DNA of 64,000 nucleotides from Thioclava marina (GCF_002020135.1 NZ_MPZS01000001.1:1-64000), one strand, 5' to 3'; counted from the first letter of the stretch, positions 37,400 through 45,688 are shown. Notes: generated by a model from the sequence alone, not told the origin. Program-made: numbers and translations.

Positions 37400-37545
37400 G
37401 CTCTCTTTCATCCGGACTATGACCGTCGGCTCAGGCCTCGCACCTGATCTGCTGACCCTCTCACGACGGAGAGGCGCTCGCGGGCTCGCAAGGGATCACC
37501 CCCGCATACCGCCGGTGGGGAATTTCGCCCCGCCCTGAGAGTGAG
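37400..37545 (-). promoter_or_regulatory. FMN riboswitch (RFN element)
   Basis: On the minus strand the element reads CTCTCAGGGCGGGGCGAAAT, then TCCCCACCGGCGGTATGC, a variable stem (GCCCGCGAGCGC and CCTCTCCGTCGTGAGAGG), and GAGCCGACGGTCATAGTCC with GGATGAAAGAGAG. These are the conserved RFN strands and the closing P1 helix. It lies in the ribH leader about 85 bp before the start. FMN binding is expected to repress ribH. Confidence 0.96.
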
Positions 37546-37587
37546 CGAAGAGTTTCACGCAAGGGCCGCGATGGCAAGGGGAGCGGT

Positions 37588-37815
37588 TCAGCCCTTGCGC
37601 ACGTAATAGACCTTGAGGCCTTCCCAGTCCTCGGCATCAAGCAGTTTGTGGCCCGATTGCGCACAGAAATGAGGGACATCGACCCATGACGCGCCATCGG
37701 TCGCCGCAAGCCGCACAACCGCGCCGGAGCTGGCCGTTTCCAGCGCCTTGCGCAACCGCAGGACGGGCAGGGGGCAAAGCAGACCCCGGGCGTCAATATC
37801 GATGTCGGCGTGCAT
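37588..37815 (-). CDS. TusA-family sulfurtransferase
   Basis: A 75-residue TusA/YedF-like protein: DIDARGLLCPLPVLRLRKAL with the conserved Cys-Pro-x-Pro motif, the persulfide-carrying cysteine in known members. The family delivers sulfur for tRNA thiolation, molybdenum cofactor or sulfur oxidation. Divergent from ccdA with 94 bp between starts. Which pathway it serves cannot be told. Confidence 0.93.
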   Translation of the reverse strand: MHADIDIDARGLLCPLPVLRLRKALETASSGAVVRLAATDGASWVDVPHFCAQSGHKLLDAEDWEGLKVYYVRKG

Positions 37816-37909
37816 GACTCGCGCTTTAGGCCCGGCGCGCGGATTTGTCCACGCGGATGTTATCTCACGACCCGGTGACCGCGCCCGCGCAATCAGCTAG
37901 AGGAGAGAT

Positions 37910-38653
37910 ATGTTTGGAATCGATCTCGTCTCCGCCGCCTTCCTGCCCGCCGCCTTCGTGGCGCTTTTCGCGGGTCTTTTGTCCTTCCTGAGCCCCTGCG
38001 TGCTGCCGATCGTGCCGCCCTACCTGGCCTATATGGGCGGGGTCACGATGGGCGATCTGCGCGAGGGCAAGCGTTCGGCGGTGGTGCCGGCGATCTTCTT
38101 CGTACTGGGCCTGTCGACGGTGTTCCTCTTCATGGGATTTGCCGCCTCTACCTTCGGGCGGTTCTTCCTGACCAATCAGGTGCTCTTCGGACGGATCGCG
38201 GGCGGGGTGATCGTGATCCTCGGGCTGCATTTCCTCGGTCTTTTCCGCATTCCGATCCTCGATCGCGAGGCGCGGCTCGATGCGGGAGATCGCGGTGGCT
38301 CCTCGCTTGGCGCCTATGTGCTGGGGCTCGCCTTCGCCTTCGGCTGGACGCCCTGCATCGGCCCGCAACTCGGAGCGATCCTGTCGCTCGCCGCTCAGGG
38401 CGGAGACCAGATGCGCGGCACCGCGCTGCTGGCGATCTACGCGATGGGGCTGGGCATTCCTTTCCTGCTCGCCGCGATCTTCATCCAGCGCGCGATCGGG
38501 GTGATGAACCGGCTGAAGAAATACATGGGTGTGATCGAGAAGACGATGGGCGCGCTTCTGGTGATCGTCGGCCTGTTGCTTCTGACCAATGCTTTCTCGA
38601 CGATCAGTTTCTGGTTGCTTGATACCTTCCCCGGCCTCGCGAAGCTAGGCTGA
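37910..38653 (+). CDS. ccdA: Cytochrome c biogenesis protein CcdA
   Basis: The 247-residue, six-helix membrane protein that carries electrons from thioredoxin to periplasmic thiol proteins such as CcmG. Signature residues: LLSFLSPCVLPIVPPYLAYM with the first redox Cys and FGWTPCIGPQLGAILSLA with the second. AGAGGAGA precedes the start. It is the last host gene before the dispersed repeat pair and the mobile element. Confidence 0.96.
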   Translation: MFGIDLVSAAFLPAAFVALFAGLLSFLSPCVLPIVPPYLAYMGGVTMGDLREGKRSAVVPAIFFVLGLSTVFLFMGFAASTFGRFFLTNQVLFGRIAGGVIVILGLHFLGLFRIPILDREARLDAGDRGGSSLGAYVLGLAFAFGWTPCIGPQLGAILSLAAQGGDQMRGTALLAIYAMGLGIPFLLAAIFIQRAIGVMNRLKKYMGVIEKTMGALLVIVGLLLLTNAFSTISFWLLDTFPGLAKLG

Positions 38654-40526
38654 CCTCCGGCAAGAGGGGGCGCTGCCCCCTCGGCGCGTTCCGCGCCTCA
38701 CCCCCGGGATATTTTCGCCAATTCGAAGGTGCGAAGCGTCGTCTGAACCAGAACCGGCATTTTGAGATCGGGCGGGACAGGCGCGGACATCGATGACCGC
38801 CCAGGTCGGGTTTACGCGGATCCCCGCCTCGCTGCGGATCGCAGTCGGGCAGGTCCTCATTTCTTCGAATTGGAAGAAATATCCCGGGGGTGAATTTTCC
38901 TGAAAGGAAAAGAGGGGGCAGCGCCCCCTGTCTGACCGATAGTTGCCTCGTAGCACTGAAAATATCGACGATACTCGGCGTAAGGCCCCCCGCGGAAAGC
39001 AAAGCGCCGAGATCAGAAACGATCTCGGCGGCAAGCGCATCGGGTGCGTCAGGGTCGGGTCTCAACTCGACCCGCCTTATTAGTTCTCGGAGGTGCTCGT
39101 TGGCCTGGTGAACGAGCTCTGGGACGGCGAGCAGTGTCTCGAGTTCCTGCACGGCGCGCGCAAAGAGCGCGGCACTGTCGGTCGGAAGTTGCGGCAGGAC
39201 CGCGCGGGTCTCTTGATGCTGAGTCAGCTCAGCTTCGAGATCGGCGATGTCGCGTTCGAGGTCTTCGGCGCGCGCTCTGTAGGCGCTGTACGGTGCACCT
39301 TGCTCAATGGCATCGAAGATCCGCCGGCGGCTCGTGCGGGCTTTCTTAAGACGCCGCTCGAGCCGCGTTGCGGTATCTGCGCCCTGGGCGCTCGCCAGCG
39401 TCTTATACTCCGCCTTGAGCGCGGCGTCGAAGCTTGCAGCTAGTTCCGGCGTCAGAAAGGAGCCCCGAAGCTTCGAGAAGATACGAGCCTCGATCCGGTC
39501 TCGGTGGATGGTCGTCTTGTTGTTGCACGCGCCTTTGCGGGCTTCACGGCATCCAAAATGCGTTCGACCAACTTTTATGTAAGTCGCGCCACAGCAGCCG
39601 CAGACCAGCAGACCGCTCAGTAGGTGCTTGCTGCGCCGGGCCCCGACGGGGTTACCCTTGCTTTTAGCTTTTCCGGCTTGGGTCGCCAGCTGCGTTTCTA
39701 CTCGCTTCCATAGATCTTGATCGATGATCCGCAGCGCCGGGACCTCGATCTCCGCGGCCGCGCTCGGGGTCTCGTAGACCTCTTTGCTGCCAGTTTCGGG
39801 ATGATAGCGGCGTGACGTCTTCGCGACGCTTGCAATGCCAATATAGAGGCGGTTGCGCAGCATGCCTTCAAACCGCGCCGGATTCCCTCGGATCGTGCTT
39901 ATGTCCCAGGTGCCGCCGCGCGGGGCCGGAATGCCATCGTGATTTAGCCGCTTCACGATCGCTTGGGTCGAATGCCCGTCGGCGAATTCGCTAAAGATGC
40001 GGCGCACGATCTCCGCCTCCTCGGGGTCGATCTCGCGGTTGAGCCCTTCGTCGCCGTCACGCTTGCGGTAGCCATAAGCACTCGTGTGAAGCCGTTTCCG
40101 GGTGAGCCCCTGCACCATGCCACGGCGCGTGTGTTCGCCAATCATCTGCGCATAAAGCTGCGCGCCGAGCGCGTTGATCAGAACCTTAAAAAAGTCCTGC
40201 TGACCTTCAGCGACAGAGTAAAGCTCGGCCTGCTGGAACTGAAACAGCTCGTAGTGATTGAGCGCGTCCGCGATCTTGCGGGTGAGGCGGTCTATAGCTT
40301 CAATGACGATCGCATCGACCTGCCGCGCATTGACAGCAGCGCACAGCGCCTGGAGGCCTTCGCGGCGGGTATTGCGGCCCGATTTCTCGTAATCCGTGAA
40401 ACGATGGGTCACCACCCAGCCGCGCTCGGCTGCAAAACGCTCCGCCATGGCGACCTGATCGTCGATCGACGTTTGTTTCTGGAGACCGGAGCTGTAGCGA
40501 GCATAGATTGCGACGCGTTTCGTCAT
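38604..40526 (-). CDS. Large serine recombinase (integrase), C-terminus fused to host sequence
   Basis: Catalyses integration and excision. Resolvase domain at about 1-145 (YARYSSGLQKQ with nucleophile Ser12, and AIDRLTRKIADALNHYE), recombinase domain about 150-290, zinc ribbon about 305-340 (CGCCGATYIKVG...CREARKGAC), then a coiled coil about 365-450. Residues 1-535 are element-encoded. Residues 536-640 are translated from host repeat DNA because the open frame crosses attL. In the circular form the codon after Ala535 would be TAG, so the native enzyme is 535 residues. Coupled to a small upstream gene by ATGA. Confidence 0.93.
   Translation of the reverse strand: MTKRVAIYARYSSGLQKQTSIDDQVAMAERFAAERGWVVTHRFTDYEKSGRNTRREGLQALCAAVNARQVDAIVIEAIDRLTRKIADALNHYELFQFQQAELYSVAEGQQDFFKVLINALGAQLYAQMIGEHTRRGMVQGLTRKRLHTSAYGYRKRDGDEGLNREIDPEEAEIVRRIFSEFADGHSTQAIVKRLNHDGIPAPRGGTWDISTIRGNPARFEGMLRNRLYIGIASVAKTSRRYHPETGSKEVYETPSAAAEIEVPALRIIDQDLWKRVETQLATQAGKAKSKGNPVGARRSKHLLSGLLVCGCCGATYIKVGRTHFGCREARKGACNNKTTIHRDRIEARIFSKLRGSFLTPELAASFDAALKAEYKTLASAQGADTATRLERRLKKARTSRRRIFDAIEQGAPYSAYRARAEDLERDIADLEAELTQHQETRAVLPQLPTDSAALFARAVQELETLLAVPELVHQANEHLRELIRRVELRPDPDAPDALAAEIVSDLGALLSAGGLTPSIVDIFSATRQLSVRQGALPPLFLSGKFTPGIFLPIRRNEDLPDCDPQRGGDPRKPDLGGHRCPRLSRPISKCRFWFRRRFAPSNWRKYPGGEARNAPRGQRPLLPEVSLASRGRGRYQATRN
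38664..38735 (-). repeat. Dispersed intergenic repeat, copy E
   Basis: AGGGGGC-GCT-GCCCCCT palindrome, then TCGGCGCGTTCCGCGCCTCA and CCCCCGGGATATTTTCGCCA with ATTCGAAGG. It faces copy F about 125 bp away in the opposite orientation, so the two form a BIME-like inverted pair after ccdA. Confidence 0.8.
38861..38929 (+). repeat. Dispersed intergenic repeat, copy F (interrupted by the mobile element)
   Basis: CTTCGAATTGGAAGAAATAT followed by CCCGGGGGTGAA, a TTTTCCTGAAAGGAAAA hairpin, and AGAGGGGGCAGCGCCCCCT. The sequence that should follow the palindrome (CTTTCTTATCTCAG) is found 15.9 kb away at 54821, next to the typA stop. The mobile element therefore inserted at the right arm of this palindrome. 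Confidence 0.85.
38912..38943. other. attL of the integrative element
   Basis: Host arm GAGGGGGCAGC, core GCCCCCT (38923-38929), then element arm GTCTGACCGATAGT. The inward arm ACCGATAGT (38935-38943) is the inverted repeat of ACTATCGGT at the right end, as expected for the two P half-sites of a serine recombinase attP. Confidence 0.8.
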
Positions 40527-40693
40527 TGTGCTTCTTCCTTTCGAGGCGCGGCGGGGCTGTTGGCGGGGATCGCATTCGCAAGATCCCGGACAACTGCGCG
40601 CGCCAGAAGTCGGGCGATCGCGTTGCAGGCTGGGGGCACGATCGTCGCTTTATCGGGCGTATCGTTGGCAGCGGTAATGGGGGCGGATGGCAT
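40523..40693 (-). CDS. Small protein translationally coupled to the recombinase
   Basis: A 56-residue frame starting MPSAPITAANDTPDKATIVP and containing a helix-forming CNAIARLLARAVVRDLANAI. Its stop overlaps the recombinase start codon (ATGA), and an AAGGAAG ribosome site for the recombinase lies in its last codons. The length and coupling suggest a genuine gene, possibly a recombination directionality factor or small accessory protein, but I cannot assign it to a family. Confidence 0.6.
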   Translation of the reverse strand: MPSAPITAANDTPDKATIVPPACNAIARLLARAVVRDLANAIPANSPAAPRKEEAQ

Positions 40694-41022
40694 GGCAAGC
40701 TCCTTAATAGCGTGGTCCTACTAAGGAAGCTGGGTTCATAGGTCAGAGCGCGGAAACGCGATCACGAAAAAACTGAAATTTGCTATGGCAAAAGGTCGGC
40801 ATGAAGCTCGAGTTCAATGCGAACGAACCCGACCTTCGCCCTCGCCTCACGGGCGGACACGCGCTCAAAAGGGCGGAGAGCGGTCGTTCGCTGCGCCGGT
40901 CACGAACAGTAACTATGCATAGGAAAGCGGACTTTGCATAGTCAGTCGCAGCCAGCTTGAAAACTGCGCAGGGTGAAGCTTTGGGCAAATTCTTGCAGGA
41001 AAGGTCGACGCCTAGAAAAAAC
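40694..41022. other. Intergenic region between the recombinase operon and the OLD-type gene
   Basis: A 329-bp region with no convincing gene. A leftward 81-codon frame at 40743-40988 has no homology that I recognise and unremarkable composition. The recombinase operon promoter must lie here. Confidence 0.4.
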
Positions 41023-42798
41023 CTACGCCATGGATTGCTTCACCAGTTCCGGCAGGCCGCGCCTTATCCTCTTGTATGAATTGGGAAGCCCTCGTGGTTG
41101 TAGCTCCCTGGTCGTCCCAAGGACGGAGTCCTGACGTTTCAGTTGCTTTCTGCGATTAACTAGAATGCCTTCAGATGAACGTTCCGCGGCGGGCAACCCC
41201 AGTCGATCAAATAGAATGGTCTTCGCCGTCTCTGAGCCGACAAGGTCAATGTCCATCGACCACCGGAAACAGAATACGCCAACGGCTTCAAGCACCTGCA
41301 TGGCGCGCGAATGGTTAGAGAAAAAGTATTCGAGCAGTTGCTCCCTCGCCGCCACATCGGGCAACATTTCTTCGATAAGGCAGGTGCCCTTATATTCCCG
41401 CTTATATCGAGGGAAACCTTTGGTATCACGGCTTGTTGACAAATCGTCGTGCAGGTAGGGCAGGAAATAGTCCTTGTCTACAACGGAAGCGAAATTGATC
41501 CTCAGTTCTTTAAGCAGATAAAAGGCGTGCGGTATTGAGTCGACGCTATCCAGGCTGATGATCGAGACACTGTGCTGGGCAAAATTTAGCCCGCCGTCCT
41601 CCGCCAAATAGCGCACCAGCTCCGCGTCGATCGGCCCCTCGGTGAGGATCACGTAGTCGGCGAAGAAGAACTCGGAATTTCGCCGGCGATGAAAGTTATA
41701 GTATCTCTCCCTATCAATGCCCTTTTCCGCCCAGAAGCCGCTCGGCAGCTGGGTTACGGTGATTTCAAACCCCCTGGTGCTGGAAGCGACCCGGCGGCAT
41801 AGCACGACCTCCTCGTGCTCTAGACTGTCGAGCATCACGGTCGAGTGGGTCGTGAAAAGCACCTGAAGCGGGAGTTCCTTTAGTGCCGCGAGCAGTGACC
41901 GCTGAGCTTGTGGGTGCAGATTCTGCTCCGGCTCTTCGACTCCCAAGATGTATGTTCCGCCCAATGAGTCGGCCAGATAAGAGTAGAGGCCTATTGCCGC
42001 AAGGCTCTGGGTGCCGCTCCCACAGTCGGAAATGTCCACCGATGTCGTGCCGTCCACGACGCGCAGAACCAGGTCCTGGATCAAGAGGCTGTAGTCGGGG
42101 GGCGATGAATAGTCCAATTCAAACTCGAAAGCGCCGTTGAGGTGGGTGAGACCTCGTAGGTGCTTGCTCAGACCCTTGAAGGTCCGCTCCTTGATAATCG
42201 ATGTGGCGTCTGCCACCTTCGGGGAAATGTTGTCCCTCTTCTTGGTGTAATCCTTTACCCAGGTCCTTACCGCAGCTTGAAGGATGCTTTCTTTGCCCCA
42301 GTGGAAGACCGTTTCGGTGCGGCCCACTGGAATGTAGACATAGCGAATGTGGGTTTTCAGAGTTTCTAGGAAACCTTGCGGAGGCGTCTGCCAAACCCCG
42401 TTGCTAAACAGCTCCCAGTTGGCCGTCTTTTTGTACTTCAATCGAATCCGTACACTGCTGCCGCCAGCGGTTGTCCTCGGCAAATCGCACGCTGCTGGGA
42501 CGTCTGCAAACTCTAGATCGATGATAGCCGTCGATGTCTTCTGGAAAGCATGCCTAGATGCTTCGAAATGCTCCCGTTCATCTTGAAAGTTGAAGAAGGC
42601 ATTGAGCGCCCTCAAGATCGAAGACTTGCCGCCACTGTTCTGGCCTACGAGAGCAAGCTCCGTTCCCACATCGATCTCAGCTTTCCGAATGCCCCTGAAT
42701 TTCTCAAGGCGTACTTTCGCTAGTTTCAAAATATCCTCACATGCAAACTGCTTTTCTGCGCCACCGACTTTCACGCAGCAGATATGATAGTCTGCCAT
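41023..42798 (-). CDS. OLD-family ATPase/TOPRIM nuclease-like protein
   Basis: A 591-residue protein with an SMC/ABC-like ATPase split by a long insertion: Walker A VGQNSGGKSSILRALNAFF (about 51-69), signature-like DCGSGTQSLAAIGLYSYL, Walker B YILGVEEPEQNLHPQAQ and FTTHSTVMLDSL. A C-terminal TOPRIM-like region has YVILTEGPIDAELVRYLAED with the conserved Glu, and ASVVDKDYF with an acidic pair. This is the architecture of OLD nucleases, found in P2 Old, Gabija GajA and several retron defence systems. No UvrD-type partner is adjacent; its neighbour is an AIPR protein. Likely phage defence, by family and context. Confidence 0.85.
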   Translation of the reverse strand: MADYHICCVKVGGAEKQFACEDILKLAKVRLEKFRGIRKAEIDVGTELALVGQNSGGKSSILRALNAFFNFQDEREHFEASRHAFQKTSTAIIDLEFADVPAACDLPRTTAGGSSVRIRLKYKKTANWELFSNGVWQTPPQGFLETLKTHIRYVYIPVGRTETVFHWGKESILQAAVRTWVKDYTKKRDNISPKVADATSIIKERTFKGLSKHLRGLTHLNGAFEFELDYSSPPDYSLLIQDLVLRVVDGTTSVDISDCGSGTQSLAAIGLYSYLADSLGGTYILGVEEPEQNLHPQAQRSLLAALKELPLQVLFTTHSTVMLDSLEHEEVVLCRRVASSTRGFEITVTQLPSGFWAEKGIDRERYYNFHRRRNSEFFFADYVILTEGPIDAELVRYLAEDGGLNFAQHSVSIISLDSVDSIPHAFYLLKELRINFASVVDKDYFLPYLHDDLSTSRDTKGFPRYKREYKGTCLIEEMLPDVAAREQLLEYFFSNHSRAMQVLEAVGVFCFRWSMDIDLVGSETAKTILFDRLGLPAAERSSEGILVNRRKQLKRQDSVLGTTRELQPRGLPNSYKRIRRGLPELVKQSMA

Positions 42799-43082
42799 TG
42801 AGTTTGGCGCAGTTGCGTCAAGGGAGCAATGAGCGAGCGGCGAAACGTTTCCGGCTCATGGAGCGGATCGCCCAATGCGGTGAGCTGGGCCGCAAAGAAC
42901 CTGCTGACGATGCCGGCAGCAACGAGCTGTTTCCAGACATTGGCTGTGGGCTGCACGAACGGCTGGTTCAGTGACGCCCGCAGTCCGCTCGTGATGCAAC
43001 GCGCCACTCTTTCGCGAGGAGCGGCCTCCGACATTACGTATATTCCCGCGCCCCAACCCGAGCGGTCGAACTTCGGCTCCAC
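42771..43082 (-). CDS. Possible small protein between the AIPR and OLD genes
   Basis: A 103-codon frame starting with GTG 6 bp after the AIPR stop and ending 28 bp inside the OLD-type gene. The spacing fits a co-translated middle gene and its codon use is not obviously random (LRASLNQPFVQPTANVWKQL). No ribosome site is evident and no family is recognised, so it could equally be untranslated spacer or a decayed gene. Confidence 0.3.
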   Translation of the reverse strand: MEPKFDRSGWGAGIYVMSEAAPRERVARCITSGLRASLNQPFVQPTANVWKQLVAAGIVSRFFAAQLTALGDPLHEPETFRRSLIAPLTQLRQTQWQTIISAA

Positions 43083-43088
43083 GAGTGA

Positions 43089-44768
43089 CTACGAAACAGC
43101 TAAGAGATCGAAGAAATCTGTTTGCTTTGCGCCGATTTCACCAAGAATACGTTCTTTGGTTCTCGGACTTCTGAACATCTGGTAGTGGGCAACCGCTTTC
43201 TGCTGACTGCAAGCTGCCGCTACACGACGAATGGCCTCCTCTACTAGAGCAAGTGCGGCGTCTCCTTCGGGCAATTCTGGTTTTTGGGACTTTACATGGA
43301 GCAGTTTACAAGCAAAGAGAATAAACCACTGCCCATAGACTAAGTATTGGTGCTCGTGTCCGCTTTCTGGCGAGGACCCAAATTTTGCTTGGTAGGCGTC
43401 GCGAAGCCCTTCGATGATTCCGTAAATCCGATAGAGCTTGATCAGCTCATCAATATTCTCGCGGCCGCCAAAAACTTGCCTGAAGCGGGCATCAAAAATT
43501 GAATCTGATTCCGTTTTGGCCCGATCAGGCTCCCTGAGGTCAAACGACAAGATGATCTGCCCCAACTTCAGAGCGTCGACCCTCTTATCGTCTGGCTGGT
43601 CAGAGTGCATATTCTTCTTGCGCTCGAAGAAATAGCCCTTCTCCTTGAACGCAAGCTCCAGCTTTTTCAGGACTTCATGATTCGACATGAGGTCACGACT
43701 TTGAATCCGTGCCTGGCTGTTGGTCGCAACCGCCACCCTTTCCGCAATATCTGACCTATCGGTTGCATACATGCGCACCATTACGACAACATCAGACAAC
43801 GCCTCAGGATCAGTCCGCGCAGCTTCAACCAGTGAGTGCGAGGTTTGCGCACCATTGACGATCTGAAAGTCTTTGAAAACCAGTTTGGGGTTGGTATGCC
43901 CTTTGTTGTAGGAAAAGCTCTTGCAGGTAATCGTGACGCCATTATTCAGATACCAAAACAGGTAGCTATCGTTTGAGGTAGCTGTCGAGATAATAGCCTG
44001 ATTGAATCCGCCCTTGGCGCCGAGAAACACCCGCAGGTTGTCATCAAATATGTGGCGTTTGATAGTTTCGCCGTCATCCTCGGTAATCAGTTCAACAAAA
44101 GACATTGCATCAATCGACGCAATCGCCCCTCGAACATCACCATCCGAACGCTCCAAAATTTCTCGTCCAATGACCTGCAGCTGACCGTCTTCACGCGCCC
44201 GGCCTTCGCCTGCCATAGCTTGAATGACGCTGAGACCGCCATAAAACTCAAACGAAACGGATGGATGTGACGCCTTTATGCTCTCGGTGATGCCTAAGGC
44301 GGAGGTCGCGAAACCTTCGCCATTCGAACAGAAGATGGCCTTATAGCGGCAGATCTTGCCTTTGTCGTGGAGTTCCCAGATCCGCCGAACGGCTTCTTGA
44401 AGCCGAAAGTTCCCGCTGTTCGCCAACCCATCTGACTTGTCGAATAATTCGTTGAGAAAGAGGGAAACCTTTAAAATCTCCGTGTCATTAATTGTCTTAT
44501 GGCAAGTGCTTTGGCTCTCTCGATATTTCGACTGGAATAGGAAGACTTCTGCAGTGCTTTCGCGTTCGATGATGTGAATCGCATCTACCCCACGATCGTC
44601 AGGTCCATCGGTGATGATTTCCTGCAACTGATCATCAAGACCGGGAAAAATCTGCTCTAGAACAATTGCAAGAAATCCCACTGTTTTCTTGGCAAACTGA
44701 TGCTTCTCGCAGGTCTTCGACACGCGAGCGTCGATGATATCCCAATCCATCTTTGAAATCGGATTCAT
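43089..44768 (-). CDS. AIPR-family protein (abortive infection phage resistance)
   Basis: A 559-residue protein matching the AIPR family: YLFWYLNNGVTITCKSF, FQIVNGAQTSHSLVEAA, VAVATNSQARIQSRDLMSNH and FFERKKNMHSD. The N-terminal third has GVDAIHI followed by EVFLFQSKYRES, resembling the D...QxK core of Mrr-like PD-(D/E)xK nucleases, so I infer a nuclease domain. AIPR proteins were named for phage abortive infection but are poorly characterised. Same strand as the OLD-type gene, probably one operon. Confidence 0.85.
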   Translation of the reverse strand: MNPISKMDWDIIDARVSKTCEKHQFAKKTVGFLAIVLEQIFPGLDDQLQEIITDGPDDRGVDAIHIIERESTAEVFLFQSKYRESQSTCHKTINDTEILKVSLFLNELFDKSDGLANSGNFRLQEAVRRIWELHDKGKICRYKAIFCSNGEGFATSALGITESIKASHPSVSFEFYGGLSVIQAMAGEGRAREDGQLQVIGREILERSDGDVRGAIASIDAMSFVELITEDDGETIKRHIFDDNLRVFLGAKGGFNQAIISTATSNDSYLFWYLNNGVTITCKSFSYNKGHTNPKLVFKDFQIVNGAQTSHSLVEAARTDPEALSDVVVMVRMYATDRSDIAERVAVATNSQARIQSRDLMSNHEVLKKLELAFKEKGYFFERKKNMHSDQPDDKRVDALKLGQIILSFDLREPDRAKTESDSIFDARFRQVFGGRENIDELIKLYRIYGIIEGLRDAYQAKFGSSPESGHEHQYLVYGQWFILFACKLLHVKSQKPELPEGDAALALVEEAIRRVAAACSQQKAVAHYQMFRSPRTKERILGEIGAKQTDFFDLLAVS

Positions 44769-45323
44769 GGTGTAGTTTAACCCTCAAAATGAGATCGATA
44801 CTTCCGTGCCGCAAAAGAGTTCAGAAAGTTCCGTCTACTACGAACTTCGTTATTCTGAGTCGGCCATAATTCGTTGATAGCCTACTGCACTACCGCGAAA
44901 TTGTCAGCGGACATAACAAGCTGAATCTACTAGTGATTTTCGACCGCCTCCTTCAATCGACCTTCCCAAGCCGTGTATGCTGCAGTCTGACGCACCTGCC
45001 TTTGGAGGCAGGAGGAGAGTACGCATGTCCACACGGAGAAGATAAGAAGCGGCTAGCTAGGTCAAGATTCTGCGAACGACCGGTTTGATAGGCCGCACTC
45101 AGCGGGCGGGCTTGTGCTGGATGTCAGCTCTGGGCCGCTAGAAGCCGTCCCGCGCCGAGCATCGTGCAAACCAACAGTCTTGAAAACCGCGTCGCTTGGA
45201 TTGGAGCGAATGTGGGCGCGCCGGTTCCGGTTGAGTTTGGAGCATATGCGGAAAGGATTTGTTGGCGCGCCCAGGCGGATTACCACCGCCATCTCTTCGA
45301 GCCCGTTCGGCGTCATATCTTCA
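44769..45323. other. Intergenic region upstream of the AIPR gene
   Basis: A 555-bp region with no gene I can support. It contains a 7-bp hairpin CCTGCCT-TTGG-AGGCAGG (44995-45012), possibly ending the leftward transcripts from the small genes at 45324-46805, and must hold the AIPR-OLD promoter. A 148-codon leftward frame at 45062-45508 overlaps a better gene and is Ser/Pro-rich, so I treat it as chance. Confidence 0.45.
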
Positions 45324-45659
45324 TCATGCGGCTTGCTGGATGCTGGTCGCGCGCTCGGCGCCGAAAGCAACGGCCATGCTATAGGAGGCATTGATTGCGT
45401 CCCGCAGTCGACGCATCGACCTATCGAGCTCTTGTGCAAACCCTTCCTCGGGGTCGACCCGCGCGAGGTGACGCAGAAGATCGGCGCCCACCTCGCGGAA
45501 TTCCTCACCGACTACGTCGCCTTCGGTCACAAGTCGCTCGCAGACATCCCGATCGCGCTCTGCGCCCCGGAGTGTCTCTGCCGGCAGCGCATCGAGAGCG
45601 TCGATTGCCTCGCGCGCCATGGTGTTCAAAGTGTCGATCCGGTTCGGTTGCTGAAACAT
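45324..45659 (-). CDS. Hypothetical acidic protein
   Basis: A 111-residue protein (MFQQPNRIDTLNTMAREAID...) that is mostly charged helix, with no membrane segment or motif. ATG 45659 is preceded by AAAGGA. It is the last of three same-strand small genes, each separated from the next by a strong hairpin. Function unknown. Confidence 0.7.
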   Translation of the reverse strand: MFQQPNRIDTLNTMAREAIDALDALPAETLRGAERDRDVCERLVTEGDVVGEEFREVGADLLRHLARVDPEEGFAQELDRSMRRLRDAINASYSMAVAFGAERATSIQQAA

Positions 45660-45688
45660 CGGACATCCTTTCAAAGCTGAACTGCGGG

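Noticed and set aside
38604-38922. C-terminal 105 codons of the recombinase as a genuine domain
   Set aside because: These codons are host repeat sequence outside attL; the deduced circular form places a stop directly after the core.
45062-45508. A 148-codon leftward gene
   Set aside because: Overlaps the better-supported gene at 45324-45659 on the same strand in another frame; Ser/Pro-rich and without a family match.
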